This document shows, in pieces, positions 6,011-11,548 of a stretch of 26,182 nt of DNA (its first letter is position 1; each line of letters begins with the position of its first letter). The position numbers and the translations under genes are program-made. The stretch comes from a virus, in the IMG/VR virus record IMGVR_UViG_3300002835_000947, positions 1 through 26,182 of that record; one strand, 5' to 3'. The notes under the pieces are model-generated. The model was not told where the DNA came from. It did no database searches and was given only the letters and a program-made list of their open reading frames with translations.

Positions 6011-6299
6011 AGAATATTTTTCTGTGATTGAAACCAAAATAGGAAGGAAAATTGTTGATTGTGGTGATGAAATGGATGCATATGCAATGGTTGCCTTTGA
6101 CCCACAAAACCGAACGATTACAAGAAATAAAGTTTTGATGAGTCCAGTAATTGATGTTGAAATTCCAAAAGCACTTCCTACAACAAATGTCGTTGTATCA
6201 AACGTAAAAGAAGGTGGATGTACAACAAGAGAACAACAACTACTTGATGCTGGACAATTGAGATTTTCAGAGGGGCAAGGAGAACCAGTAAGAATATGA
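5994..6299 (+). CDS. Conserved-looking small protein, function unknown
   Basis: 101-aa soluble protein. It opens with a charged stretch (MKKYNEEYFSVIETKIGRKIVDCG), has an acidic centre (DCGDEMDAYAMVAFDP) and a C-terminal part with VSNVKEGGCTTREQQLLDAGQLRFSEG, which looks like a folded or peptide-binding tail. Two Cys residues (C23, C75) are not arranged as a metal site. It overlaps the ORF before it and the one after it (ATGA), so it probably belongs to the small-gene run between psbA and the glutaredoxin. I do not recognise a family. Confidence 0.65.
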   Translation: MKKYNEEYFSVIETKIGRKIVDCGDEMDAYAMVAFDPQNRTITRNKVLMSPVIDVEIPKALPTTNVVVSNVKEGGCTTREQQLLDAGQLRFSEGQGEPVRI

Positions 6300-6436
6300 T
6301 ATTTAAAATAAAAAAATTTTTTGAAAGAGATGGGGACATTACTTACTATGATGAATTAAGTTACATCTTGATTTGTTTGAAAGAAACTATTAAAATATTA
6401 ATATATAATGTTAATAAAAACCACATCAAATTTTAA
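6296..6436 (+). CDS. Possible small protein overlapping its upstream neighbour
   Basis: 46-aa ORF beginning in the ATGA overlap with the previous stop: MIFKIKKFFERDGDITYYDE followed by a hydrophobic-basic half (LSYILICLKETIKILIYNV). It ends 4 nt before the glutaredoxin start. It has no recognised domain; AT-rich codons (Ile, Lys, Asn) dominate, so chance is not excluded. The coupling overlap is the main reason to list it. Confidence 0.4.
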   Translation: MIFKIKKFFERDGDITYYDELSYILICLKETIKILIYNVNKNHIKF

Positions 6437-6440
6437 ATTT

Positions 6441-6677
6441 ATGGCATTTACAATTTATTCAAAAGATGGTTGTCCTTATTGCGTAAAAGTTCAGCAAGTG
6501 CTAGAATTAGCAGAACTACAACACGTGGTTTATAAATTGAATAGAGATTTTACTCGTGAAGAGTTTTATGCAGAATTTGGAGAAGGGTCTACCTTTCCCC
6601 AAGTAATTGTTGATGAAAAACACATCGGAGGTTGCTCCGACACTGTTCAATATTTGAAGGAGCAAAATCTAGTTTAA
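6441..6677 (+). CDS. nrdC: Glutaredoxin
   Basis: 78-aa protein with the glutaredoxin fold: the active site CPYC (residues 11-14) after the first strand (FTIYSKDG), the cis-Pro region TFPQVIV around residue 53, and the glutathione-binding GGCSDT at 64-69. T4-like phages carry such a protein (T4 NrdC is a thioredoxin/glutaredoxin hybrid) to re-reduce ribonucleotide reductase, which supplies deoxynucleotides. No ribonucleotide reductase gene is in this window. The ATG at 6441 begins at the first strand of the fold; an in-frame ATG at 6408 would add 11 residues without family support. Its stop overlaps the next gene (TAATG). Confidence 0.93.
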   Translation: MAFTIYSKDGCPYCVKVQQVLELAELQHVVYKLNRDFTREEFYAEFGEGSTFPQVIVDEKHIGGCSDTVQYLKEQNLV

Positions 6678-7036
6678 TGAATACTAATTTTCACGAAGTT
6701 TACAATGATGTTGAAAAGGCAATTGATTATGCCTTTAATGGCCAATTTGTTTTGAAGTTTTATGATTATTTGAAAATTCGTGGAACAAAAAGAAGTCAAG
6801 TTGAAGAGTTTATTGAAAGCACCACAGCAAATGAAATTAATAATCTTGTAATGGATTTAGATACGTATTTGGAAGGTGGTGCTGATGACCTTCATAAACA
6901 ACTTCGTGAGGCTTATGGGCATATTCCTAAACCTCAAGCAAGAAAAATAAGAAACTACATCTATGGCATCTTAGAAGATGCTTGGAAATATAGTAATGAC
7001 AAACGACCAGGAAGACGCAAGAAGAACACTAAATAA
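6677..7036 (+). CDS. Helical protein of unknown function with basic tail
   Basis: 119-aa protein starting in a TAATG overlap with the glutaredoxin stop, so the two are probably co-translated. It appears all-helical, with amphipathic segments such as YNDVEKAIDYAFNGQFVLKF and VEEFIESTTANEINNLVMDL. The last 11 residues are strongly basic (KRPGRRKKNTK), which would suit nucleic-acid contact. I do not recognise a family. A longer in-frame start at 6632 would lie inside nrdC and is unlikely. Confidence 0.72.
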   Translation: MNTNFHEVYNDVEKAIDYAFNGQFVLKFYDYLKIRGTKRSQVEEFIESTTANEINNLVMDLDTYLEGGADDLHKQLREAYGHIPKPQARKIRNYIYGILEDAWKYSNDKRPGRRKKNTK

Positions 7037-7140
7037 CAATGAACTCCAAATTAATCGGGGTGTTGAGTTATTACTACGCAATAGGAGGAAAGAGAAATCA
7101 AAACCAAAAACTTTTCAAGTGAAGTTTGGTAGAATGATTT

Positions 7141-7172
7141 CTCTCTTCCGTAGAGAGTTTCATTTTTTTATT
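7141..7172 (+). terminator. Possible weak terminator
   Basis: A six-base-pair stem, CTCTCT (7141-7146) with AGAGAG (7152-7157), is followed by TTTCATTTTTTT. It lies in the 185-nt stretch 7037-7221, which otherwise holds only very short ORFs (27 and 22 codons) that I do not support. Confidence 0.4.
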
Positions 7173-7221
7173 GAATTTCACTTCGACATTAGGAAAAAAT
7201 AAACCTCTCTGGAGAAGAAAA

Positions 7222-7446
7222 ATGTTAGCAGTAACTCTAACTATAGGAACATTAGTTTCAATTATGTTCTTTTTTGTAGGAGGTGTGGTAGGATGGTTAG
7301 CAAAAGAGCATTTCTATCAAACCCAACCAGTTTTTACACACCCAGAGATGTTTGACTCTAATGGTAATGTAATACCCGACGAAATTTTAGCTGTGAGATT
7401 TGAAAACGATTATGACTACGACGAAGACGACGAAGACGAAGACTGA
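7222..7446 (+). CDS. Single-span membrane protein with very acidic C-terminus
   Basis: 74-aa protein with a GGAG ribosome binding site 7 nt before ATG 7222. Residues 2-25 (LAVTLTIGTLVSIMFFFVGG...) form a membrane helix, followed by an exposed middle and a tail of almost pure Asp/Glu/Tyr (DYDYDEDDEDED). It resembles small proteins I recall from marine T4-like phages, but I know no function. The acidic tail is encoded by near-repeated GAC GAA codons that also encode, one base over, the Thr/Lys-rich start of the next gene, giving a 35-nt overprinted stretch (7412-7446). Confidence 0.75.
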   Translation: MLAVTLTIGTLVSIMFFFVGGVVGWLAKEHFYQTQPVFTHPEMFDSNGNVIPDEILAVRFENDYDYDEDDEDED

Positions 7447-7987
7447 AACTCCAATTGAGAGTCTTCCATCCAACCCATTTGTATTTGAAATTTTGAATCT
7501 TGTTTCAAAACAAAAAAGCAATGTAAAAAAAGTTGAAATCCTTAAAAAATATGAAGATCCTTCATTAAAAACTATTTTAATTTGGAATTTTGATGATACA
7601 GTAATATCATTATTACCAGAAGGAGAAGTTCCTTATGCAAGCACTGGAGAACAAACTTCTTATAGTGGGACTTTAACTTCTAAAATTGACGATGCAGTAT
7701 TGAAGATGGAAGAATTAAATTCCAATTCTTTAGGTTCGATGGATCAAGGAAAATCCTCAATTAGAAAAGAATACCATATGTTTTATAATTTTGTAAAAGG
7801 TGGAAATGATGGATTAAGTTCTCTTCGAAGAGAAACAATGTTCATTAACATTCTTCAAGGACTTCATCCACTTGAAGCAGAAATTGTTTGTTTAGTCAAA
7901 GATAAAAAGCTTGCGAATAAATATAAAGTAAGTCTGGATAATGTAAAAGAAGCCTATCCTGATATTCAATGGGGTGGGCGTTCGTGA
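7412..7987 (+). CDS. Conserved phage protein with Thr/Lys-rich start (DUF6433-like)
   Basis: 191-aa protein found, as far as I recall, in most cyanomyoviruses and resembling the DUF6433 family; function unknown. The first 12 residues (MTTTKTTKTKTE) come from overprinting on the acidic tail of the upstream gene. The rest looks like a compact helical domain: FVFEILNLVSKQKS, EILKKYEDPSLKTILIWNFD, then YNFVKGGNDGLSSLRRETMF and EAEIVCLVKDKKLANKYKVS, ending in PDIQWGGRS. The helix-turn-helix-like C-terminal half could suggest DNA binding, but nothing proves it. The stop overlaps a GTG that could start the next frame. Confidence 0.8.
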   Translation: MTTTKTTKTKTETPIESLPSNPFVFEILNLVSKQKSNVKKVEILKKYEDPSLKTILIWNFDDTVISLLPEGEVPYASTGEQTSYSGTLTSKIDDAVLKMEELNSNSLGSMDQGKSSIRKEYHMFYNFVKGGNDGLSSLRRETMFINILQGLHPLEAEIVCLVKDKKLANKYKVSLDNVKEAYPDIQWGGRS

Positions 7988-8013
7988 CAGTTGCAGTAAG
8001 TGGAGAAAAAAGT

Positions 8014-8319
8014 ATGGCAGAATCTGGAAATGAAGAAAAAAATATTTTGCCATCAAGATATGGTTGCGAAATTCTTTTAGAAAAAACAACTCTTGATAAA
8101 GCAAAAGATTCTTCTTTTCCAAGTGATGCTTACTTAGTTTGGTACATTGTTGAAGGAAAACAATATCTTGATTTAACAAGAGGCACCAAGATTCGTATTT
8201 TTGATATGTATTATGATACTTATGGTGTGGGATCACTCAAAAAAATTGATTTTGGATATGGAAGAGTGAATCCCAAACTTTGGGGATATAGGCAACCAGA
8301 AAAAAAGAAAAGAAGATGA
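8014..8319 (+). CDS. Conserved small basic protein, function unknown
   Basis: 101-aa protein; start chosen at ATG 8014 because a GGAG (8002-8005) sits 8 nt upstream. A GTG at 7984 overlapping the previous stop would add 10 residues. It looks like a small beta-rich domain (YGCEILLEKTTLDKAKD, AYLVWYIVEGKQYLDLTRG, TKIRIFDMYYDTYG, IDFGYGRVNPKLWGY) ending in the basic tail PEKKKRR. I recall similar proteins next to the DUF6433-like gene in other cyanophages. The function is unknown. Its stop overlaps the next ATG. Confidence 0.75.
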   Translation: MAESGNEEKNILPSRYGCEILLEKTTLDKAKDSSFPSDAYLVWYIVEGKQYLDLTRGTKIRIFDMYYDTYGVGSLKKIDFGYGRVNPKLWGYRQPEKKKRR

Positions 8320-8501
8320 GTGAAGGATTTAGTAAAGAAAATATTGAGGTATCAATCAATAAAGACGAGATAAATAAGATATTAAAAAAATACAAGAAAA
8401 TTAAAAAGTATCAAAGGTCTCCTCTTTTTGAAGTTAAAACTATGGATGGAACCGAAACTTATGTGAGTAAATTAATTCAGGAAGCACAGGAGAACTTATG
8501 A
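8316..8501 (+). CDS. Small Lys-rich helical protein
   Basis: 61-aa ORF beginning in an ATGA overlap with the previous gene and ending 3 nt before speD. The central part (KDEINKILKKYKKIKKYQRS) is a strongly basic amphipathic helix; the C-terminal part has a short strand-like stretch (LFEVKTMDGTETYV). It has no recognised domain. It is likely real given the coupling on one side and the tight spacing on the other. The charge pattern suggests nucleic-acid or membrane-surface contact, but that is a guess. Confidence 0.6.
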   Translation: MSEGFSKENIEVSINKDEINKILKKYKKIKKYQRSPLFEVKTMDGTETYVSKLIQEAQENL

Positions 8502-8504
8502 TAA

Positions 8505-8831
8505 ATGGGCAAGCACTATTTACTTAACTTGTACGGTTGTTCGTTTGTTCTTTTGAATGATGAACGATGTCTTGTTGACTTATTAGAAAATGCAGCTGCT
8601 GCATCAGGTGCAACTGTGGTTCAAACGATTTGGAAAAAGTTTGAACCACAGGGAGTCACTGTAATGTGTTTATTATCTGAAAGTCATATAAGCATTCATA
8701 CTTGGCCTGAAGAAGGGAAAGCAGCAGTAGATGTTTATACTTGCGGAGACTGTAATCCAAAGATTGGATGCGATATCATTATCCAACAACTTTATGCATC
8801 AAACCATACACTAAGTTATATTGAAAGATAG
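8505..8831 (+). CDS. speD: S-adenosylmethionine decarboxylase proenzyme
   Basis: 108-aa proenzyme of the prokaryotic (class 1B) AdoMet decarboxylase family, which makes decarboxylated AdoMet for spermidine synthesis. The self-cleavage signature is intact: LLSESHISIHTWPE, with cleavage expected between E59 and S60, where S60 becomes the pyruvoyl cofactor of the alpha chain. The catalytic C80 in VYTCGD is present, as is the supporting His. Length is at the short end of the family (usually ~115-130 aa). speD is a recurrent cyanophage metabolic gene; polyamines might condense DNA or stabilise host photosynthesis, both unproven. It is the last gene before a new strong promoter. Confidence 0.96.
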   Translation: MGKHYLLNLYGCSFVLLNDERCLVDLLENAAAASGATVVQTIWKKFEPQGVTVMCLLSESHISIHTWPEEGKAAVDVYTCGDCNPKIGCDIIIQQLYASNHTLSYIER

Positions 8832-8843
8832 TCAAATTTTTAT

Positions 8844-8872
8844 TTGACAAATCAGAATATAAGTAGTATATT
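8844..8872 (+). promoter_or_regulatory. Strong sigma-70-like promoter
   Basis: TTGACA (8844-8849) and TATATT (8867-8872) are 17 nt apart, 24 nt upstream of the ATG at 8896. The -35 lies in the inverted repeat GTCAAAT-TTTT-ATTTGAC just after the speD stop, which could form a hairpin in read-through RNA. Confidence 0.7.
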
Positions 8873-8895
8873 AAAAATAAAAGTACTTTTTGATT

Positions 8896-9099
8896 ATGAC
8901 AGATTATAAACCATACTCCCCCGAGTGGCATCGGAAAAGATATCTTAAAGAATCTTTAGATAAGTATCTGGATGATTATATTGATAATGATGTAATTTTT
9001 GAAGACATTTGTAGTATCTTACACGAACGATCCGAAAAAGCCTATCAAGAATTTTCCAAACTTAATGATTTGGAAAGACAATTTAGACGTAATTACTAA
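8896..9099 (+). CDS. Small acidic/basic helical protein, function unknown
   Basis: 67-aa protein first in line after a consensus promoter, which argues for early expression. The sequence starts MTDYKPYSPEWHRKRYLKES and continues as helices rich in Asp, Tyr, Arg and Lys (DKYLDDYIDNDVIFEDICSIL, then EKAYQEFSKLNDLERQFRRNY). It looks like a small DNA- or protein-binding helical bundle. No family assigned; I recall similar proteins in other cyanomyoviruses only as hypotheticals. The alternative TTG start at 8890 would add two residues and is not favoured. Confidence 0.72.
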   Translation: MTDYKPYSPEWHRKRYLKESLDKYLDDYIDNDVIFEDICSILHERSEKAYQEFSKLNDLERQFRRNY

Positions 9100-9122
9100 A
9101 TACACCTATACGAAAATTACTT

Positions 9123-9449
9123 ATGCTCTCTACACAATATAGACTTCGACTAGAAGAAATTTGTAAGAAAATCGTTCTTCATCAAGAAGTAAGTCTTGAA
9201 GATATGATTTGGGCAGAAAAACTTGCTAAAGCAAATCGTTCTGCGGGAACAATACTTCGTCAGGCAAGACGAAAAGCAGAAAATCCTGATATGCAAGAGG
9301 GTGATTTGGATGACTTTCTAAATCAACTTGATATTGGTGGTATTGGTAATGATAGCAAAGGAATTCGTCGTTTTGAAAGTGTTGATGACATCGTAGATTT
9401 CTTCTCAGAGGGAAGAGATAAACCAGAAGACTGGCGACAAAGAGACTGA
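9123..9449 (+). CDS. Conserved cyanophage protein of unknown function
   Basis: 108-aa, mainly helical protein. The N-terminal ~60 residues (QYRLRLEEICKKIVLHQEVS, AEKLAKANRSAGTILRQARR) look like a basic helical domain; the C-terminal half is acidic (EGDLDDFLNQLDIGGIGN..., VDDIVDFFSEGRDKPEDW). The basic-then-acidic layout could mean an adaptor, but no family is recognised. The upstream ACTAAATAC (9095-9103) weakly resembles a late box. The stop overlaps the next ATG (TGATG), implying coupling. Confidence 0.7.
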   Translation: MLSTQYRLRLEEICKKIVLHQEVSLEDMIWAEKLAKANRSAGTILRQARRKAENPDMQEGDLDDFLNQLDIGGIGNDSKGIRRFESVDDIVDFFSEGRDKPEDWRQRD

Positions 9450-9922
9450 TGAGTGAAGTAACGTTTAAAAAACACAGAGTATTTCGTGAGACTGAAGATG
9501 TTGTTTTCTATGATATTTCTGTAGATGGTTCTAATGCACAAGACCTTGTTTGCCATACTGGTCCTGCTATCTCTCCTCCTGATGATATTGTAGGAGCAAA
9601 GCAGTTCTATATTCACTATCACCAAATTGATAACAATCGTGTTCTGTCCGGACTTCGTACATTTGAATTGGTTAATAAAGAATGGAGATATCCATATCAT
9701 ATTATCCATCTAAATCGTTCTTCTGGAGCATTAGTTATTCCCAAGATGACATTTCATCGTTCATACTCTGGAGTTGAAGGTTCTATTGTTATCAATCAAG
9801 CGATTCGTGATGGTGAATTTAATCCTGAGACGGAATTTATTCCCATATCGGCAGCAAAAGATAGAGACTTATACCATATTTTGGTGAACGAAAAACCAGT
9901 TATTCATACACTTGGAGAGTGA
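9449..9922 (+). CDS. Conserved protein with cupin-like features
   Basis: 157-aa beta-rich protein coupled to the gene before it (TGATG) and to the one after it (overlap at 9920-9924). Alternating strands and the stretch FYIHYHQIDNNRVLSGLRTF ... YPYHIIHLN ... LVIPKMTFHRSYSGVEGSIV, with His pairs and a Pro followed by TFHRS, resemble the two conserved motifs of a cupin barrel that can bind a metal. The key metal residues cannot be set with confidence. Function unknown; I recall it as a widespread cyanomyovirus protein. A cupin-like fold is my best guess, at low to moderate certainty. Confidence 0.75.
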   Translation: MSEVTFKKHRVFRETEDVVFYDISVDGSNAQDLVCHTGPAISPPDDIVGAKQFYIHYHQIDNNRVLSGLRTFELVNKEWRYPYHIIHLNRSSGALVIPKMTFHRSYSGVEGSIVINQAIRDGEFNPETEFIPISAAKDRDLYHILVNEKPVIHTLGE

Positions 9923-10122
9923 TGAATTACGAAGAGTTTTTGGATATGCCAACAACTTTTATGGATGATATGTTAAAGTTGATTCAACTTAAAAATAAGT
10001 ATCGTTTAGATTTTACGCCACAAGAAAAAGAAATAAATGATCATCTTTTAACTTATTGGGAAGAAATGAAGTTAAATGAACTTAGGGGAAAATTTGAAAG
10101 ATGTTGGAAAATTGAAGAATAA
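9922..10122 (+). CDS. Small helical protein of unknown function
   Basis: 66-aa ORF whose ATG overlaps the stop of the previous gene. It reads as three short helices: YEEFLDMPTTFMDDMLKLIQ, KEINDHLLTYWEEMKLNEL and RGKFERCWKIEE, with high Glu/Lys/Leu content and no membrane segment. It is the last gene of a coupled run that started at 9123 and is followed by a terminator hairpin 37 nt downstream. No function can be given. Confidence 0.62.
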   Translation: MNYEEFLDMPTTFMDDMLKLIQLKNKYRLDFTPQEKEINDHLLTYWEEMKLNELRGKFERCWKIEE

Positions 10123-10159
10123 ATAATAATGCTCTAATTGGTTGGCGCTTTTTAGGGTT

Positions 10160-10187
10160 GGGCGGAGAAATCTGCCCTCTTTTATTA
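10160..10187 (+). terminator. Intrinsic terminator
   Basis: GGGCGGA (10160-10166) pairs with TCTGCCC (10171-10177), with one G-U pair, around a stable GAAA tetraloop. It is followed by TCTTTTATT. It ends the run of genes 8896-10122. Confidence 0.75.
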
Positions 10188-10193
10188 TAAATA
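10186..10193 (+). promoter_or_regulatory. T4-type late promoter (exact TATAAATA)
   Basis: An exact TATAAATA overlaps the tail of the terminator, 26 nt upstream of the GIY-YIG gene start at 10220. It suggests late expression of the endonuclease, as seen for several T4 free-standing homing endonucleases. Confidence 0.65.
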
Positions 10194-10219
10194 CTAATGC
10201 CAACCAAAATTAGAAGCAG

Positions 10220-10663
10220 ATGGAATACTATACCTACGCTTATTTGCGTGAAGATGGAACTCCTTACTATATTGGAAAGGGAATAAACAATCGTGCTTAT
10301 AAGGGAGATTGTAAATCTGTACGAGTTCCACCTAAAAATAGAATACTTTTCTTGAAAACTGGTTTAACTGAAGAAGAGGCTTTTAAGCACGAGATTTATA
10401 TAATAAACATCTTAGGTCGTAAAGATATTGGAACGGGTATTTTAAGAAATTTGACTGATGGTGGGGAAGGTTTCTCTTCTAAACAAATGACTATTCTTTG
10501 GGAAAGGAGAAGAAAGAAAAAGTTGGAATTAGAAATAAAAAAGTGGAGAAAGGAATATGATAAAGGTGTTATTTGGAGAGAAAAAAATAGAGAAGTTTTT
10601 GATGAATTGATAAAAAATGTCATTAGTAATAGAACATTTATGTATAATAATGATACCATTTAG
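10220..10663 (+). CDS. Free-standing GIY-YIG endonuclease
   Basis: 147-aa protein of the GIY-YIG nuclease family, like the Seg homing endonucleases of T4. Visible motifs: YTYAYLR (GIY position, residues 4-10), YYIGKG (16-21), catalytic R25 in NNRAY, metal-binding E58 in FKHEIYII, and the family's later LTDGGEGFS at about residue 86. After residue 95 it is a basic helical tail (ERRRKKKLELEIKKWRKEY) that could contact DNA; no clear NUMOD or HNH module is seen, so target recognition may be minimal. It sits between a terminator and a new promoter, as expected of an inserted mobile gene. The target is unknown; homing endonucleases usually cut near their own insertion site in phages lacking them. 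Confidence 0.9.
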   Translation: MEYYTYAYLREDGTPYYIGKGINNRAYKGDCKSVRVPPKNRILFLKTGLTEEEAFKHEIYIINILGRKDIGTGILRNLTDGGEGFSSKQMTILWERRRKKKLELEIKKWRKEYDKGVIWREKNREVFDELIKNVISNRTFMYNNDTI

Positions 10664-10692
10664 TATCTATTGCTACTATTTTAAAATAAAAC

Positions 10693-10740
10693 TTGCTATA
10701 TAGGATGAATAGGGGTATAATAATCCCCTAACGTTCATCC
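10693..10740 (+). promoter_or_regulatory. Sigma-70-like promoter inside a large palindrome
   Basis: TTGCTA (10693-10698) and TATAAT (10716-10721) have 17-nt spacing. The -10 lies in the centre of a long inverted repeat: GGATGAATAGGGG (10703-10715) against CCCCTA (10725-10730) plus TTCATCC (10734-10740), giving 13 pairs with a 3-nt bulge. Transcription would begin near 10728, so the RNA would not contain both arms; the symmetry would act on DNA, for instance as an operator. Confidence 0.65.
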
Positions 10741-10741
10741 T

Positions 10742-10951
10742 ATGACTAAGGCACTTTTGTTCTTGGCCTGGGTTCCACTTCTTTCTATTTCTACGCCACA
10801 ACTTACCCAAACTAATCAAGTTACGATAAGTTGCGACGCATCGTGGGAACTAATGGACATCGTTAAAAACGACGATGTAGTACATCAAAAGATAGAAGAC
10901 CAATTGCTATTAGAACTCCGAAAGGATTTCATTCAAGTGTGCAATAGATAG
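10742..10951 (+). CDS. Small probably exported protein
   Basis: 69-aa protein with an N-terminal signal-like segment (MTKALLFLAWVPLLSISTPQ: Lys at position 3, then a hydrophobic core to about residue 17), followed by a soluble part that contains two Cys (C30, C67) able to form a disulfide in the periplasm. The rest is helical and charged (MDIVKNDDVVHQKIEDQLLL...). Its ATG lies 1 nt after the palindromic promoter region, so the leader would be only about 14 nt and has no ribosome binding site. No family is recognised; a membrane anchor instead of a cleaved signal is equally possible. Confidence 0.62.
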   Translation: MTKALLFLAWVPLLSISTPQLTQTNQVTISCDASWELMDIVKNDDVVHQKIEDQLLLELRKDFIQVCNR

Positions 10952-11062
10952 GACGGAAGTAAGCCGACTCGGAACGGATCGTTCATTCTCTATTCGCAAA
11001 TAGAGAACGCAAAAGCCGACTGAAGGAACGCTCTTTAACTTAAACAACTAAGGAGAACCCTA
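10952..11062 (+). ncRNA. GC-richer structured leader or small RNA region
   Basis: This 111-nt non-coding stretch is visibly richer in G and C than its surroundings. It holds a perfect 9-bp hairpin (TTCTCTATT 10986-10994 with AATAGAGAA 10999-11007, loop CGCA) and two copies of GCCGACT (10963 and 11015). It also has three copies of GAACG (10972, 11005, 11026) that could compete for one CGTTC (10980-10984). It ends in a clean AAGGAG ribosome binding site for the next gene. It may be a regulatory leader; no known riboswitch class is recognised. Confidence 0.45.
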
Positions 11063-11200
11063 ATGTCACAAGTCGTATACCGTGGTGTCGCATATGACAC
11101 CGAAGTTCGTCGCCAGCAACAACAGCAGGCACAACAACAGTCCCAACAATATAATGAAACTTATCGTGGTGTTAAGTTTGTAAAGGAGGGGCAAAAATGA
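11063..11200 (+). CDS. Small Gln-rich protein with two YRGV motifs (DUF4278-like)
   Basis: 45-aa protein with a strong AAGGAG ribosome binding site 7 nt upstream. It carries two copies of a YRGV(A/K)(Y/F) motif, at residues 6-11 and 34-39, separated by a Gln-rich linker (QQQQQAQQQSQQ). The YRGxxY motif recalls the short cyanobacterial DUF4278 proteins, whose function is unknown; the duplication is unusual. It lies downstream of a structured leader and is coupled to the next gene (ATGA). The Gln tract is encoded by near-repeated CAA/CAG codons, which can expand or contract. Confidence 0.72.
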   Translation: MSQVVYRGVAYDTEVRRQQQQQAQQQSQQYNETYRGVKFVKEGQK

Positions 11201-11298
11201 ACACTTATTTTGTTCGTTATCTTAAACTTAAAGCAAAAAAAGAAAAGTTTCTTAAAATTGCACAACTGAATATGGCAAAGCAACCACAAGTTGCATAA
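11197..11298 (+). CDS. Tiny basic protein
   Basis: 33-aa ORF, MNTYFVRYLKLKAKKEKFLK followed by IAQLNMAKQPQVA. It is preceded by a near-perfect ribosome binding site (AAGGAGG) placed inside the end of the upstream gene and starts in the ATGA overlap. It is basic and probably helical. An intrinsic terminator begins 4 nt after its stop, so it is the last gene of its unit. The strong initiation signals make it more credible than its length suggests; its function is unknown. Confidence 0.62.
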   Translation: MNTYFVRYLKLKAKKEKFLKIAQLNMAKQPQVA

Positions 11299-11301
11299 TT
11301 T

Positions 11302-11332
11302 AAGAGAGGTGCTTGACACCTCTCTTTTTTTT
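11302..11332 (+). terminator. Strong intrinsic terminator
   Basis: A perfect 10-bp stem (AAGAGAGGTG with CACCTCTCTT) closes a CTTGA loop, followed by T to 11332. The loop and 3' arm contain the -35 element of the next promoter. Confidence 0.95.
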
Positions 11333-11341
11333 ATGTATAAT
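11313..11341 (+). promoter_or_regulatory. Perfect consensus sigma-70 promoter overlapping the terminator
   Basis: TTGACA (11313-11318) and TATAAT (11336-11341) with a 17-nt spacer match the housekeeping consensus in all 12 bases. The -35 is in the loop and stem of the preceding terminator and the spacer is its T-run. It would drive the 11365 gene and thyX, possibly through phoH. Confidence 0.85.
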
Positions 11342-11364
11342 TACCTTTGTTGAGGTTAATAAAG

Positions 11365-11535
11365 ATGGATAAAGAAAAGCTTAAGCTTATTGTAAGAAAT
11401 CTTGAGTCTTTAGTTGATTGTCTTAAGACAGAGATTTATTCTGATACTTCTTCATACAAATATGAAGAAATTGCCACACATTTAAATGATTACGACGAAG
11501 TTTTTTATGAAGATGACGATGGATACGCAGATTGA
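11365..11535 (+). CDS. Small acidic protein upstream of thyX
   Basis: 56-aa protein, first gene after the perfect promoter at 11313-11341; a GAGG lies 9 nt before the ATG. The N-terminal half is a helix (KEKLKLIVRNLESLVDCLKTE) and the C-terminal half is very acidic (NDYDEVFYEDDDGYAD), as in DNA-mimic or inhibitor proteins, but no family is recognised. First position under a consensus promoter suggests early expression and perhaps host takeover; this is inference. Its 3' end overlaps possible early starts of thyX. Confidence 0.65.
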   Translation: MDKEKLKLIVRNLESLVDCLKTEIYSDTSSYKYEEIATHLNDYDEVFYEDDDGYAD

Positions 11536-11548
11536 TGAATTTGAGTTT

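Larger units (their letters stand above)
10138..10207. repeat. Nine-base inverted repeat enclosing terminator and late promoter
   Basis: TTGGTTGGC (10138-10146) pairs perfectly with GCCAACCAA (10199-10207). Between the arms lie a terminator hairpin and an exact late promoter box. In RNA the outer arms could close a larger structure; in DNA they could form a symmetrical site. Confidence 0.6.

Noticed and set aside
6377-6409. TTGAAA and TATAAT upstream of the glutaredoxin
   Set aside because: The spacing is 21 nt, too long for a sigma-70 promoter, and the area is AT-rich.
7037-7221. Short ORFs of 27 codons (7039-7122) and 22 codons (7134 onwards)
   Set aside because: They have no ribosome binding site, no domain and no overlap coupling; the stretch is better described as intergenic with a weak terminator-like hairpin.
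9323-9709. 128-aa open frame on the minus strand
   Set aside because: It runs antisense through two coupled plus-strand genes and looks like a by-product of their codon use.
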